This document shows positions 1-7,323 of a stretch of DNA of 64,000 nucleotides, one piece after another. The position numbers and the translations under genes were made by a program. Every line of letters starts with the position of its first letter. Position 1 is the stretch's first letter. The DNA is taken from positions 1 to 64,000 of the forward strand of contig SVTV01000009.1 of assembly GCA_015063605.1 (NCBI GenBank), written 5' to 3'. The notes below the pieces were generated by a model. That model was not told the DNA's origin. It was given only the letters and a program-made list of their open reading frames with translations, and did not search any database. The stretch is from Oscillospiraceae bacterium (GTDB lineage: Bacteria; Bacillota; Clostridia; Oscillospirales; SIG627).

Positions 1-1
1 G

Positions 2-487
2 GAGATTCCTCTTCGAGTAACACACAATGATACAAAGATCAATAATGTACTCTTCCATGAAGAAACCGGTGATGCACTGGTGGTTATCGACTTGGACACT
101 GTTATGCCCGGTCTCGTAGGACATGACTTCGGTGACGCTATTCGATTTGTAGCAAACTTTACCGGGGAAGATTCTGAGGATACAAGTAAAACCGGTTTGA
201 ATCTCAACATCTTCTGGGCATTTGCAGAAGGATTCTTATCCCAAACAGCTAAAACGCTCACGGACTCCGAAGTTGATACTCTCGCACTCAGTTGTTTCGC
301 AATAACTTGCGAGTTATCAACACGTTTTTTGGATGACTACATCAATGGCGATAAGTATTTTAAGATCAAAAAAGAAGGTCATAATTTAATCCGTACACGC
401 TGTCAAATTGCATTGGCGAAAGATATTTTAAAAAAGCTGGATGCCATGGATGCGATTGTGAAGGCTTGCGTGAAAAAATATAAATAA
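2..487 (+). CDS. N-acetylhexosamine 1-kinase-like phosphotransferase, 3' part (5' end outside window)
   Basis: The reading frame is open from base 2 and the start lies upstream of the window; 161 C-terminal residues are visible. They contain the aminoglycoside-phosphotransferase catalytic loop HNDTKINNVLF (bases 35-67) and the metal-binding IDLDTVMPGL, followed by HDFGDAIR. This combination matches the NahK group, cytoplasmic kinases that phosphorylate N-acetylhexosamines at C1 in the lacto-N-biose/galacto-N-biose pathway. The substrate is inferred from these motifs only. The N-lobe cannot be inspected. A damaged paralogue follows 87 bases downstream on the same strand. Other small-molecule kinases of the APH fold are possible. 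Confidence 0.7.
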   Translation, partial: EIPLRVTHNDTKINNVLFHEETGDALVVIDLDTVMPGLVGHDFGDAIRFVANFTGEDSEDTSKTGLNLNIFWAFAEGFLSQTAKTLTDSEVDTLALSCFAITCELSTRFLDDYINGDKYFKIKKEGHNLIRTRCQIALAKDILKKLDAMDAIVKACVKKYK

Positions 488-574
488 GAAACAGTATACC
501 CACAAAGTATATAGCCGGAGCTAAAATGATATTAATAAGCCTTTAAGAGCAGATAATGGTAATCCATATGGGTT

Positions 575-1234
575 ATGTACTTTGTAGTCTTTATTTGTTT
601 GCGAAATGGTATAAGGTGTTTTACAATATTTAGTATATGCATGTTAATAATCCTTATAACTGCAAAAATAGATTTCATACGTGAACGCACTTATCTATTC
701 GGTATGATCTCCGAGGCATTAGATAGTGGAAAGATTCCAACAAGAATATGCCATAACGATTGTAATTTGAATAATATATTATTTGATGATATTACTCATC
801 TTCCAGTTGCAATAATTGATCTTGACACTGTAATGCCTTCGTCTCCTTTGTATGATTTCGGAGACAGTATGAGAATAGGTACAAATACAGCTAAGGATGA
901 TGAAAAAGATCTTACTAAGGTATCTTGTGATCTTCATCTTTATGAAGAATATGCTCGCGGTTATCTTGAAGCATGCGGCGATATCCTTACCAAGAATGAG
1001 TTGGAATTGTTGCCCTATGCTGCACTTGTTATTACAGCGGAAGATGGAATACGATTCTTGATGGATCATATAAACGGAGATACCTATTACAGTATAAACT
1101 ACGAAGGTCAGAATCTTGATCGTTCGCGTACTCAGTTAAAGCTTCTTGCGGATATGGAAAGAAAGCTTTCGGTAATAAGAAAGATATTGCAGAATATCTA
1201 TGACGATCTTGGTCTTGTGGCAAAGGTTCTGTAA
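575..1234 (+). pseudogene. Truncated second copy of the NahK-like phosphotransferase
   Basis: From about base 674 the translation is a clear paralogue of the preceding kinase: catalytic loop CHNDCNLNNILF, metal site IDLDTVMPS, then YDFGDSMR and a matching helical C-terminus. The first 33 or so residues of the open frame are hydrophobic and unrelated to the family, and there is no room upstream for the roughly 180-residue N-lobe that carries the ATP-binding lysine. No Shine-Dalgarno sequence precedes the ATG at 575. I therefore read it as a 5'-truncated remnant of a tandem duplication, although the C-lobe frame is intact. Expression as a separate C-lobe protein is less likely. Confidence 0.6.
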
Positions 1235-1570
1235 AATTTTGAATATATTGATTGAGTTGTAATAGTAGAATAAGAGCTATAGAACCTCTGAATAAATGAA
1301 ATTGCTTACAGGAAATCAAAGGTGAAATTGCAAGATTTATGCTAAACTTGTCTAATCATATTTATTGATAGTACTTCAATTCATATTAGTTTTCTTCCGG
1401 TATTTTCTCAAGTCAGTAGTTCTTAGAAATGCTCTATAGTTTTGTCGAACTTGAATTTCCGGTTTTCGAGTAAGAGACAAACTTAAAGTATGTTTAAGCT
1501 ACGTGATTTGTGTTTTTTCCTGTTAAGAATTAAGTAATCTGAATTGTTTACTAATATACCCCAAAAGGGT
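1235..1570. other. Gene-free AT-rich stretch
   Basis: No coding signal, repeat or strong promoter is visible between the truncated kinase copy and the terminator at 1571. It is probably decayed sequence. Confidence 0.5.
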
Positions 1571-1606
1571 AAAGTGTGATCTAATACCGAAATTAGATCA
1601 CACTTT
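1571..1606. terminator. Perfect 15-bp hairpin between convergent genes
   Basis: Arms 1571-1585 (AAAGTGTGATCTAAT) and 1592-1606 are perfectly complementary with a 6-base loop. The A/T-rich ends give short U-runs on both strands. Its place between the + kinase copies and the - spore-protein gene suggests a bidirectional intrinsic terminator. Confidence 0.8.
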
Positions 1607-1656
1607 TATTAAGTACAAAGCTCTTCTAATAAGCTAATAACTATTACGCCTTAATC

Positions 1657-1911
1657 CTACACCGTAACCGAATAATTATATTTAACCTCCACAATGTGTC
1701 CCTGCGCTATTCGGTTTATACGCTCGATTTTCGTGCATCGTACGGGTGTCATGATGTTGACCATCTGTCCGCCTACGGAGCCTGCCTGTTTACTTGTGAG
1801 GTCGCCATTGTAGCCCTGCTTGAGGTTAACGCCTACTTCGCTTGCCGCTTCCATCTTGAACTTGTTGAGTGCTTCCTTTGCGTCGGGAACGAGTGTCTTA
1901 TTACTTGCCAT
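1657..1911 (-). CDS. Alpha/beta-type small acid-soluble spore protein (SASP)
   Basis: This 84-residue protein has the two SASP signatures: ALNKFKMEAASEVGV near residues 14-28 and GSVGGQMV near residues 44-51. SASPs coat spore DNA, protect it from UV and heat, and are degraded by the Gpr protease at germination; the Gpr site sits in the first motif. Expression is expected in the forespore under sigma-G, whose gene is at 25378-26202. A strong ribosome site (AAGGAG) lies upstream of the ATG at 1911. After GGQMVNIM the C-terminus is unlike the usual SASP tail: about 30 residues, basic then beta-like, ending YNYSVTV. I could not identify a sigma-G promoter with confidence. Confidence 0.9.
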   Translation of the reverse strand: MASNKTLVPDAKEALNKFKMEAASEVGVNLKQGYNGDLTSKQAGSVGGQMVNIMTPVRCTKIERINRIAQGHIVEVKYNYSVTV

Positions 1912-2163
1912 TTATTTTATCTCCTTAAATTTAACGTTTTTGATTTTTGTTTTTTAAAATTCAGAGTCATACGGATATTACCGTGTCTCTCATTTTATTC
2001 GCTCGATGTGAATGTGTTTCTCATCGGCTCGCAAATATTGTGTTCCGATATCTGAGTTTTATTACAGGAAAAATAAGACAACCGGATCCCTTTGATGAAA
2101 GCGTTCATTAATTAAGAAAACTAAATGAAAAATGATTTTAGGATGAAAAAATCCCGTCTGCTC
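1912..2163. other. Intergenic region upstream of the SASP gene
   Basis: This is divergent spacer between the SASP gene (-) and the promoter of the 2227 gene (+). Apart from the SASP ribosome site I see no gene and no convincing hairpin. Confidence 0.5.
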
Positions 2164-2192
2164 TTTACATATTTGACAAAATAGGATATAAT
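2164..2192 (+). promoter_or_regulatory. Sigma-A-type promoter for the 2227 gene
   Basis: TTTACA (2164-2169) and TATAAT (2187-2192) are separated by exactly 17 bases. The ribosome site GGGAGG (2212-2217) and ATG (2227) follow. Confidence 0.8.
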
Positions 2193-2226
2193 AATAAACA
2201 GTAATGATAATGGGAGGAAATTTGTT

Positions 2227-2670
2227 ATGAAAATAACTGACAATATAAAAAGCGGTTTTAAAATATGCTCCGATAAGATATCGGATCTTGATAAGATAGT
2301 TCTTTCGGGAAATGCAAAGGCAGGGATCTCTGCGTCAAATCTGAAGACTAACAAAAAATATAAGGGTGTAACTGTTGACGCTGATACTCAGATTACTGCT
2401 CTTCAGCTTGCAGTAGCCGGAGTTGCCGTTATCGGTGCGGCTGCGATTGCTGCGGCTGTTATTTCCAAGATGATCGAGAAGAAGGTCATCAAGAAGCTTA
2501 AGAAAAAATATATCCTTATCCCCATGGAAGGAAACGATTTCGGTTGCGGATGCGGAAGCTGTAATGAGCCTGATATTTGCTACGATTATTGCGATGAGGA
2601 TCATGATATGTCAGAGGATGATTTCTTGAGATTTGATAATGAAGATGATGAGGCGGAAGAAACCGAATAA
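2227..2670 (+). CDS. Small membrane protein with Cys-rich acidic tail, unknown function
   Basis: The 147 residues divide into a polar N-terminal segment (1-57), one Ala/Val/Ile-rich membrane span (about 58-80), a strongly basic juxtamembrane stretch (81-95, lysine-rich) and an acidic tail from 101. Cysteines at 107, 109, 112, 118 and 122 form C-x-C-x2-C-x5-C-x3-C, which may bind metal or form disulfides; Cys14 is separate. The basic stretch after the span predicts a cytoplasmic tail by the positive-inside rule. It has its own promoter and ribosome site, and the next gene, rpsO, has a separate promoter. I do not recognise a family; function is unknown. Confidence 0.75.
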   Translation: MKITDNIKSGFKICSDKISDLDKIVLSGNAKAGISASNLKTNKKYKGVTVDADTQITALQLAVAGVAVIGAAAIAAAVISKMIEKKVIKKLKKKYILIPMEGNDFGCGCGSCNEPDICYDYCDEDHDMSEDDFLRFDNEDDEAEETE

Positions 2671-2730
2671 TTTATACTTTGTGCTTTTTAAAGTTAAATA
2701 AATATTTTTTAAATTAATTGAAAAATATCC

Positions 2731-2759
2731 TTTACAAAAGCATTTTTATGTGTTATAAT
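2731..2759 (+). promoter_or_regulatory. Sigma-A-type promoter of rpsO
   Basis: TTTACA (2731-2736) and TATAAT (2754-2759) have a 17-base spacer. Transcription should begin near 2766, leaving a leader of about 110 bases before rpsO. Confidence 0.85.
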
Positions 2760-2771
2760 ATACGTTGGTTT

Positions 2772-2866
2772 GGATTGCAGTTTTATCGCAATTGAACAGC
2801 CGTCACTCGGTATGGGACAAAAAACACCTTACCTATACCTGGTGGCAGGATAAATATTTACGGAGG
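2772..2866 (+). promoter_or_regulatory. Structured rpsO leader, candidate S15 autoregulatory site
   Basis: Two hairpins are visible: ATTGC (2774-2778) with GCAAT (2788-2792), and GGTATGGG (2809-2816) with CCTATACC (2832-2839). The second contains a G-U pair next to G-C pairs, the kind of motif S15 recognises in 16S rRNA and in known rpsO leaders. The ribosome site GGAGG (2862-2866) follows shortly. Binding by S15 is inference from position and motif. Confidence 0.45.
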
Positions 2867-2875
2867 TGCAATATA

Positions 2876-3142
2876 ATGCTTCAGAAAGAAGAAAAGCAGA
2901 GCATAATCGAAACTTATGCTATTCATGAAGGAGACACAGGTTCCCCCGAGGTACAGATAGCCGTTTTGTCCAAGAGAATTGATACTCTTACAGAGCATCT
3001 TAAGGCTAACCCCAAGGATCACCACTCCCGCAGAGGTCTTTTGAAGATGGTTGGTCACAGAAGAAACCTTCTCAACTACCTTACCAAGAAAGACATCAAC
3101 CGTTACAGAGCGATTATTGAGAAACTCAATATCAGAAAGTAA
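2876..3142 (+). CDS. rpsO: 30S ribosomal protein S15
   Basis: The 88-residue product has normal family length. It shows the S15 core [19 protein letters not shown], then [20 protein letters not shown] and the basic end [14 protein letters not shown]15 binds helices 20-22 of 16S rRNA early in assembly of the small-subunit platform. The frame is open further upstream, but ATG 2876 is chosen because GGAGG lies ten bases before it and S15 proteins start here. It has its own promoter and terminator and lies upstream of pnp, a pairing conserved in many bacteria. Confidence 0.98.
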   Translation: MLQKEEKQSIIETYAIHEGDTGSPEVQIAVLSKRIDTLTEHLKANPKDHHSRRGLLKMVGHRRNLLNYLTKKDINRYRAIIEKLNIRK

Positions 3143-3164
3143 TCGACTGGAACCCAGAAGAGAG

Positions 3165-3193
3165 ACCGGCGTTTCACAAGAACGCCGGTTTTT
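3165..3193 (+). terminator. rpsO intrinsic terminator
   Basis: ACCGGCGTT (3165-3173) pairs perfectly with AACGCCGGT (3181-3189) across a 7-base loop and runs into TTTT. Read-through could still feed pnp. Confidence 0.9.
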
Positions 3194-3212
3194 CAAAAGT
3201 TTGAATAAAAGG

Positions 3213-3317
3213 CCCTGTATGCATTTTTGCTTTCAGTAAAGTGAAAAAGCGATTAGCATTTACAAAGCTTTCCCGAAGTGCTTGGGAGACCTTTTTAAAC
3301 GCTAATCGCATACAGGG
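3213..3317 (+). promoter_or_regulatory. Three-way-junction RNA in the pnp 5' leader
   Basis: The closing stem CCCTGTATGC (3213-3222) pairs perfectly with GCATACAGGG (3308-3317). Inside it a small hairpin CTTT-cagt-AAAG (3230-3241) and a long arm, GCGATTAGC (3249-3257) with GCTAATCGC (3301-3309), give a three-way junction; bases 3308-3309 are shared by the two main stems. The arm extends toward 3267/3291 with two mismatches. Position directly upstream of pnp suggests post-transcriptional control of PNPase, known in E. coli through RNase III cleavage of a leader stem. Its mechanism here is unknown. Confidence 0.65.
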
Positions 3318-3357
3318 GAATAGAAATAAACATTTGTTTTAAAAAGAAAGGAATATC

Positions 3358-5442
3358 ATGTTCGAAAGTTATAAAGTTTTTAAGTATGAATTTGCCGGAC
3401 GCCCCCTGATAGTTGAAACAGGCAAAATAAGCCAGCTTTCCAACGGCTCCTGCCTCGTAAGATACGGCGATACAGTTGTTTTGGCTAACGCTACCGCAAG
3501 CGCAAAGCCCAGAGACGGAATAGACTTTTTACCCCTTTCCGTTGATTTTGAAGAAAGATTATACGCAGTCGGAAAGATCCCCGGCAGCTTCCTCAAGAGA
3601 GAAGGCCGTCCTTCCGAAAAGGCGATACTTACATCCAGAGTTATAGACAGACCTATAAGACCCCTTTTCCCCAAGGATCTCCGCAATGATGTTTGCATCT
3701 CTCTCCTCGTTCTTTCCGTTGAACCCGATTGTTCTCCTGAAGTAACAGGTATGATAGGTGCTTCCATAGCTCTTTCCATATCCGATATACCGTGGAACGG
3801 ACCTATCGGTGGTGTTATGGTTGGTCTCGTTGACGGCAAGCCCGTTATCAACCCCACAGCAGAGCAGAAGGAAAAGTCCACTCTCGAGCTTACCGTTGCA
3901 GGCTCCGAAAAGAAGGTCGTTATGATCGAAGCCGGCGCAAAGGAAGTTTCCGATGAGGACATGTTCAATGCTATAATGACGGCTCATGAAGAGATAAAGG
4001 ATGTTGTAGGCTTCATCAATATGATAACAAACGAAGTTGGTAAGCCCAAGTTCGAATATCCTTCCTGCGAAGTTGATCACGACATGTACGAAGATATCAA
4101 GGAGTTTGCTATTGAAGATGTAAGAGCGGCTCTTGATACAGATGATAAGACCGTAAGAGACGAAAGAATGGCAGTTGTTACCGATAAGGTATACGCTCAG
4201 TTCGAAGAGAAATATCCCGACAGTACAGCAGCTATGAATGAATGCCTCTATAAGCTGCAGAAGTACGTAGTACGCCGTTGGCTTCTTGATGATAAGAAGC
4301 GTGTTGACGGCAGAAGAATGGATCAGATCCGTCCTCTCGCAGCAGAAGTAGGCATTCTTCCCAGAACGCATGGCTCCGGACTCTTCACAAGAGGTCAGAC
4401 TCAGGTCATGACAATTGCTACATTGGGTTCCGTACGTGACAGCCAGATGCTCGACGGTATAGATGATGAAGATCTCAAGAGATACATGCATCACTACAAT
4501 ATGCCCGCATATTCCGTAGGCGAAGCAAAGGCTGCAAGAAGCCCCGGACGTCGTGAGATCGGTCACGGTGCTTTGGCTGAAAGAGCTCTTGAGCCCGTAA
4601 TTCCTCCCGTTGAAGAATTCCCCTATGCAATAAGACTCGTTTCCGAGGTAGTTTCCTCCAACGGATCCACATCTCAGGCTTCCATATGCGGCTCTACACT
4701 TGCTCTCATGGATGCAGGTGTTCCGATAAAGGCTCCCGTTGCAGGTATTTCCTGCGGTTTGATAACAGAAGAAGACAGATGGATGACCATGATAGACATT
4801 CAGGGTCTCGAAGACTTCTTCGGCGATATGGACTTTAAGGTTGCAGGTACTAAGAAGGGTATCACAGCTATTCAGATGGACCTTAAGATCGATGGTCTTA
4901 CTCCCGAGATCATCAAGAACGCTCTCGAAACAACACATGAAGCAAGAAATTATATCCTCGATGATATAATCTGCCAGTGTATTGACAAGCCCCGTGATGA
5001 TGTATCCGCTTACGCTCCCAAGATGATCCAGACAAAGATTCATCCCGATAAGATCAGAGAAGTTATAGGTACAGGCGGAAAGGTTATTCAGAAGATCTGT
5101 GCTGACAGCGGTGCTAAGATTGATATTGAGGACGACGGAAGTGTATTTATCGCAGCTGTTGACAGAGAAGCGGGTTATAAGGCTCTCGATATGATAAATG
5201 CTATCGTTCTCGAACCCGAAGTAGGAACAGTATATACAGGAACAGTTACAAGACTCATGAGCTTCGGCGCATTTGTTGAGTTTGCTCCCGGTAAGGAAGG
5301 TCTTGTTCATATATCCAAGCTCTCCGACAAGAGAGTTGAAAAGGTTGAAGACGTTGTTAATGTTGGCGACGTTGTAAAGGTTAAGCTTATTGAGATCGAT
5401 GACAAGGGAAGAATGAATCTTTCCATAAAGGATGCTGAATAA
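3358..5442 (+). CDS. pnp: Polyribonucleotide nucleotidyltransferase (PNPase)
   Basis: The 694-residue product is full length. Two RNase PH-like domains (about 10-210 and 300-530) flank an alpha-helical linker, followed by a KH domain with IGTGGK near residue 575 and an S1 domain from about 620 (GTVYTGTVTRLMSFGAF). The second core contains the FTRGQTQ and GSTSQASICG motifs typical of the active half. The enzyme degrades RNA 3' to 5' using phosphate and works in the cytoplasm in mRNA turnover. A purine-rich ribosome site (AAAGGA) precedes ATG 3358. The long structured leader upstream probably controls expression. Confidence 0.98.
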   Translation: MFESYKVFKYEFAGRPLIVETGKISQLSNGSCLVRYGDTVVLANATASAKPRDGIDFLPLSVDFEERLYAVGKIPGSFLKREGRPSEKAILTSRVIDRPIRPLFPKDLRNDVCISLLVLSVEPDCSPEVTGMIGASIALSISDIPWNGPIGGVMVGLVDGKPVINPTAEQKEKSTLELTVAGSEKKVVMIEAGAKEVSDEDMFNAIMTAHEEIKDVVGFINMITNEVGKPKFEYPSCEVDHDMYEDIKEFAIEDVRAALDTDDKTVRDERMAVVTDKVYAQFEEKYPDSTAAMNECLYKLQKYVVRRWLLDDKKRVDGRRMDQIRPLAAEVGILPRTHGSGLFTRGQTQVMTIATLGSVRDSQMLDGIDDEDLKRYMHHYNMPAYSVGEAKAARSPGRREIGHGALAERALEPVIPPVEEFPYAIRLVSEVVSSNGSTSQASICGSTLALMDAGVPIKAPVAGISCGLITEEDRWMTMIDIQGLEDFFGDMDFKVAGTKKGITAIQMDLKIDGLTPEIIKNALETTHEARNYILDDIICQCIDKPRDDVSAYAPKMIQTKIHPDKIREVIGTGGKVIQKICADSGAKIDIEDDGSVFIAAVDREAGYKALDMINAIVLEPEVGTVYTGTVTRLMSFGAFVEFAPGKEGLVHISKLSDKRVEKVEDVVNVGDVVKVKLIEIDDKGRMNLSIKDAE

Positions 5443-5461
5443 GCGTATAAACAATTGACAT

Positions 5462-5490
5462 AAGGCGATGCGGTCTGACCGTATCGCCTT
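5462..5490 (+). terminator. pnp terminator hairpin
   Basis: A 12-bp stem, 5462-5473 with 5479-5490, has one G-U pair and a 5-base loop. The following U-tract is interrupted (GCTTCGATTTTA), so termination may be only moderate. Confidence 0.65.
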
Positions 5491-5610
5491 GCTTCGATTT
5501 TATGGGGATGATATAAATCTTGTTTTTGAACAAATACCTACGATAAGCGTTACGATTTTTGCATTAATAATGATAAGATCAAAGGCTTTCAGAAAGGAAC
5601 GGATTAGAAT

Positions 5611-7320
5611 ATGAAAAGAATATTTTCATATCTTGCTTCTTATAAATTACGTATAGCGCTCGGTATGACAATAAAATTCATCGGCAGTATCATGGATCTT
5701 ATTTTGCCTTTGATATTGGAGCATATTATAGATAATGTAATACCGACAAGGGAACAGGCTTTTGTTTTTGCGTGGGGAGCCGTAATGCTTGTTTGCTCCG
5801 TAATAGCGTTACTTTTTAATGTTATTGCAAACAGGATGGCTGCGGCCGTTTCCCGTGATACGACCGAAAGAGTGCGTCATGATCTTTTTGAGAAGATATC
5901 ATATCTGTCCGACAAAAAGATCGACGAATTCTCTATACCGTCTCTTATCAGCCGTATGACAAGCGATACATATTACATACATCGTGTAGTCGGTATGCTC
6001 CAGAGAATAGGCATCAGAGCTCCTATATTGCTTCTTGGCGGATTAATAATTACTATGTTTCTTGATCCTGTAATGTCTCTTTCTCTCATAGTGCTTTTGC
6101 CATTTATTTTCATAATGACAAGATTCATTTCAAAAAAAGGCGTACCTCTTTTTACAAAGCAGCAGGAAGCACAGGATGAAATGGTAAGAGTTGTCCGTGA
6201 AAACGCAGTTGGTATCCGTGTAATAAAAGCTCTTTCAAAGATTGATTATGAAAGAAGACGCTTTTCAGAGATCAATGACGAGGTAAAGAGAAGAGAACTT
6301 AAAGCCGGAAAAACAATGGCTTCCATCAATCCCCTGATGCAGCTTATCCTCAATATCGGTCTCATCCTTGTCGTTATAATAGGTGCAATAAGAGTAAACA
6401 GCGGTGCTTCTGAAGTTGGTAAGATAATAGCATTCCTAACATATTTTACAATGATATTAAATGCTATGATGACAATTACCCGTATCTTTACAATGTATTC
6501 TCAGGCTGATGCATCGGCAAAAAGAATCGATGAGGTGCTTCGTACGGAAAACGAATTGCAGGTTGCCGAAAGAACGGAAGTCGATGAAAATGAAGATCAT
6601 CCTCACATTGAATTTAAGAATGTATATTTCTCGTATCTTAAGCAGGGTTATGATGTAAGTAACATAAGCTTTACCTTGAATAAAGGCGAGACCTTGGGAA
6701 TAATCGGTGCTACAGGATCGGGTAAAACAACGCTCACGAGCCTGCTTATGCGTTTATATGATGTAGATGAAGGTGAGATACTTGTAAACGGCAGAAACAT
6801 AAAAGAGTATCAATCTCACGAGCTTCATGAAAAATTCGGTGTTGTATTTCAGAACGATATTCTCTTCGAAGATACGATCGAGAACAATATACGATTCGGC
6901 AGGGACATCTCTGATGAAAGCATCAGAAATGCGGCAAGGTATGCACAGGCAGCGGAATTTATCGAAAATGATAAAGGCTATGACGGCGCGGTCGCTATCA
7001 AAGGTGCAAATCTTTCCGGCGGTCAGAAACAGCGCTTGCTTATTGCGAGGGCATTGGCAGGAGCGCCTGAGATTCTGATCCTCGATGATTCTTCAAGTGC
7101 TTTGGACTATAAGACAGATTCTATCCTCAGACGCGAAATAAGGACTCATTTCTCCGAGACAACATCTATCATAATAACCCAGAGAGTTTCGTCCGTTCTG
7201 TATGCGGATAAGATAATTGTTCTGGACGACGGTAAGATCGCAGGCATAGGAACTCATGAAGAGCTCCTGAAAACTTGCTCGGAATACGAAAATATAAGCA
7301 GGCTGCAGTTAGGGGTTTAA
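5611..7320 (+). CDS. ABC exporter half-transporter, degenerate-site subunit
   Basis: The 569 residues comprise a six-span type-I exporter membrane domain (about 10-305) and an ATPase domain. Walker A is GATGSGKT near 366-373 and the signature LSGGQ at 468-472 is intact. The Walker B catalytic glutamate is aspartate (ILILDD, residue 493) and the switch histidine is glutamine (TQR, residue 524). These changes mark the non-hydrolysing site of heterodimeric exporters such as BmrC/BmrD and TM287/288. The partner gene begins three bases after the stop, so the two are cotranscribed. Substrate is unknown; drugs, lipids or peptides are all possible. Confidence 0.93.
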   Translation: MKRIFSYLASYKLRIALGMTIKFIGSIMDLILPLILEHIIDNVIPTREQAFVFAWGAVMLVCSVIALLFNVIANRMAAAVSRDTTERVRHDLFEKISYLSDKKIDEFSIPSLISRMTSDTYYIHRVVGMLQRIGIRAPILLLGGLIITMFLDPVMSLSLIVLLPFIFIMTRFISKKGVPLFTKQQEAQDEMVRVVRENAVGIRVIKALSKIDYERRRFSEINDEVKRRELKAGKTMASINPLMQLILNIGLILVVIIGAIRVNSGASEVGKIIAFLTYFTMILNAMMTITRIFTMYSQADASAKRIDEVLRTENELQVAERTEVDENEDHPHIEFKNVYFSYLKQGYDVSNISFTLNKGETLGIIGATGSGKTTLTSLLMRLYDVDEGEILVNGRNIKEYQSHELHEKFGVVFQNDILFEDTIENNIRFGRDISDESIRNAARYAQAAEFIENDKGYDGAVAIKGANLSGGQKQRLLIARALAGAPEILILDDSSSALDYKTDSILRREIRTHFSETTSIIITQRVSSVLYADKIIVLDDGKIAGIGTHEELLKTCSEYENISRLQLGV

Positions 7321-7323
7321 GAT

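Noticed and set aside
3559..5454. A 631-residue open frame on the - strand opposite pnp
   Set aside because: It lies fully inside pnp, is rich in Cys, Asn and Tyr as expected of a reverse shadow, and has no ribosome site. pnp is unquestionable.
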